Part shown: positions 7,306 through 7,507 of the stretch, piece by piece
How positions within the stretch are numbered: the first letter of the stretch is position 1
Layout: each line of letters starts with the position of its first letter
Assembly (NCBI GenBank): GCA_028691625.1
Contig: JAQUYZ010000068.1
Span: 1 to 7,507 of the forward strand
Source of the DNA: Eubacteriales bacterium
Lineage (GTDB): Bacteria > Bacillota > Clostridia > Peptostreptococcales > Anaerovoracaceae
Length of the DNA stretch: 7,507 nucleotides
Direction of reading: 5' to 3'
Notes under the pieces: generated by a model
Databases searched by the model: none
The model's input: the letters and a program-made list of their open reading frames with translations, nothing else
What the model was told of the DNA's origin: nothing
Program-made: the position numbers and the translations under genes

Positions 7306-7431
7306 ATGAATGAGAATAAACAAGCATCAACCCCATCTGTATTCCACAATAAAACCCTAATGATTACCGGTGGAACTGGTAGTTTTGTGTGTACATTAAC
7401 GTTCCTAATACACTCTTTTGCATCGTCATAA
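7306..7431 (+). pseudogene. Truncated start of a CapE/FlaA1-type nucleotide-sugar dehydratase
   Basis: From ATG 7306 the frame begins with MNENKQASTPSVFHNK and then KTLMITGGTGSF, the N-terminal strand and NAD(P)-binding loop typical of UDP-N-acetylglucosamine 4,6-dehydratases (CapE, FlaA1, PseB and CapD relatives). The family would continue with GN and an alanine/valine-rich helix, but here the match stops at about 7388. The frame then reads VCTLTFLIHSF and ends at TAA 7429-7431 after 41 codons. Neither other forward frame resumes the family sequence before the window ends, so this is not a simple frameshift. A possible ribosome binding site, GTGAGG at 7286-7291, is rather far from the start. 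Only about the first 27 codons are recognisable. Confidence 0.6.
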
Positions 7432-7507
7432 ATATTGTGGTCATTCATTTAGCAACTACAACATATTGAAAGCTCGCACGAGGGAATTCCTCTATGATTT
7501 TTAAATT
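7389..7507 (+). other. Unassigned sequence beyond the broken dehydratase start
   Basis: This 119-base end of the window matches none of the families I know. Short open frames exist on both strands: a forward frame ending at TAA 7502-7504 with ILKARTREFLYDF, and a reverse frame starting at ATG 7450 with MNDHNIYDDAKECIRNV. Both look mildly protein-like, but neither is long enough to call. A weak imperfect inverted repeat (GTGTA/TACAC arms) spans about 7388-7412, next to the break point. The stretch could be the edge of a mobile element or the remnant of another gene. Confidence 0.3.

Noticed and set aside
7483..7490. Palindrome GGAATTCC near the window end
   Set aside because: An 8-base palindrome is expected by chance and its flanks do not extend it cleanly.

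Overview
The window is part of a surface-polysaccharide (capsule, exopolysaccharide or O-antigen type) biosynthesis locus. All genes are on the + strand and closely packed. Strong AGGAG-type ribosome binding sites, low to middling GC and the gene families present suggest a member of the Bacillota (Clostridia or Negativicutes). This is an inference: no rRNA or other taxonomic marker is in the window.

Left part, AT-rich (3-3423): the C-terminal end of an unidentified protein, then three tightly coupled genes. These are a polysaccharide pyruvyl transferase family protein (262-1428), an iron-sulfur protein with two 4Fe-4S clusters and an FrhB/FdhB-type C-terminal domain (1421-2590), and a putative GT-A-like glycosyltransferase (2611-3423). 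The first two overlap by 8 bases and the third starts 20 bases after the second, so they look translationally coupled.

Right part (3556-7260): a nucleotide-sugar cassette. It encodes a DegT/DnrJ/EryC1/StrS sugar aminotransferase, glucose-1-phosphate thymidylyltransferase (rfbA), dTDP-glucose 4,6-dehydratase (rfbB) and a left-handed beta-helix acyltransferase. RfbA and RfbB would make dTDP-4-keto-6-deoxyglucose, the aminotransferase would aminate it, and the acyltransferase could acetylate the product. The simplest reading is a dTDP-4-acylamino-4,6-dideoxy sugar such as dTDP-N-acetylviosamine (Qui4NAc). No rfbC, rfbD or 3,4-ketoisomerase gene is seen here.

The edges of this cassette look like recombination scars. 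Between the glycosyltransferase and the aminotransferase there is an orphan, protein-like reading frame ending at 3520. After the acyltransferase, the first ~27 codons of a CapE/FlaA1-type nucleotide-sugar dehydratase start at 7306, but the reading breaks inside its NAD-binding loop near 7388 and runs into unrelated sequence. Sampled base composition is lower in the left part and in the tail, and higher in rfbA and rfbB. The picture is a mosaic locus with an exchanged cassette, not a recognisable new enzyme system.
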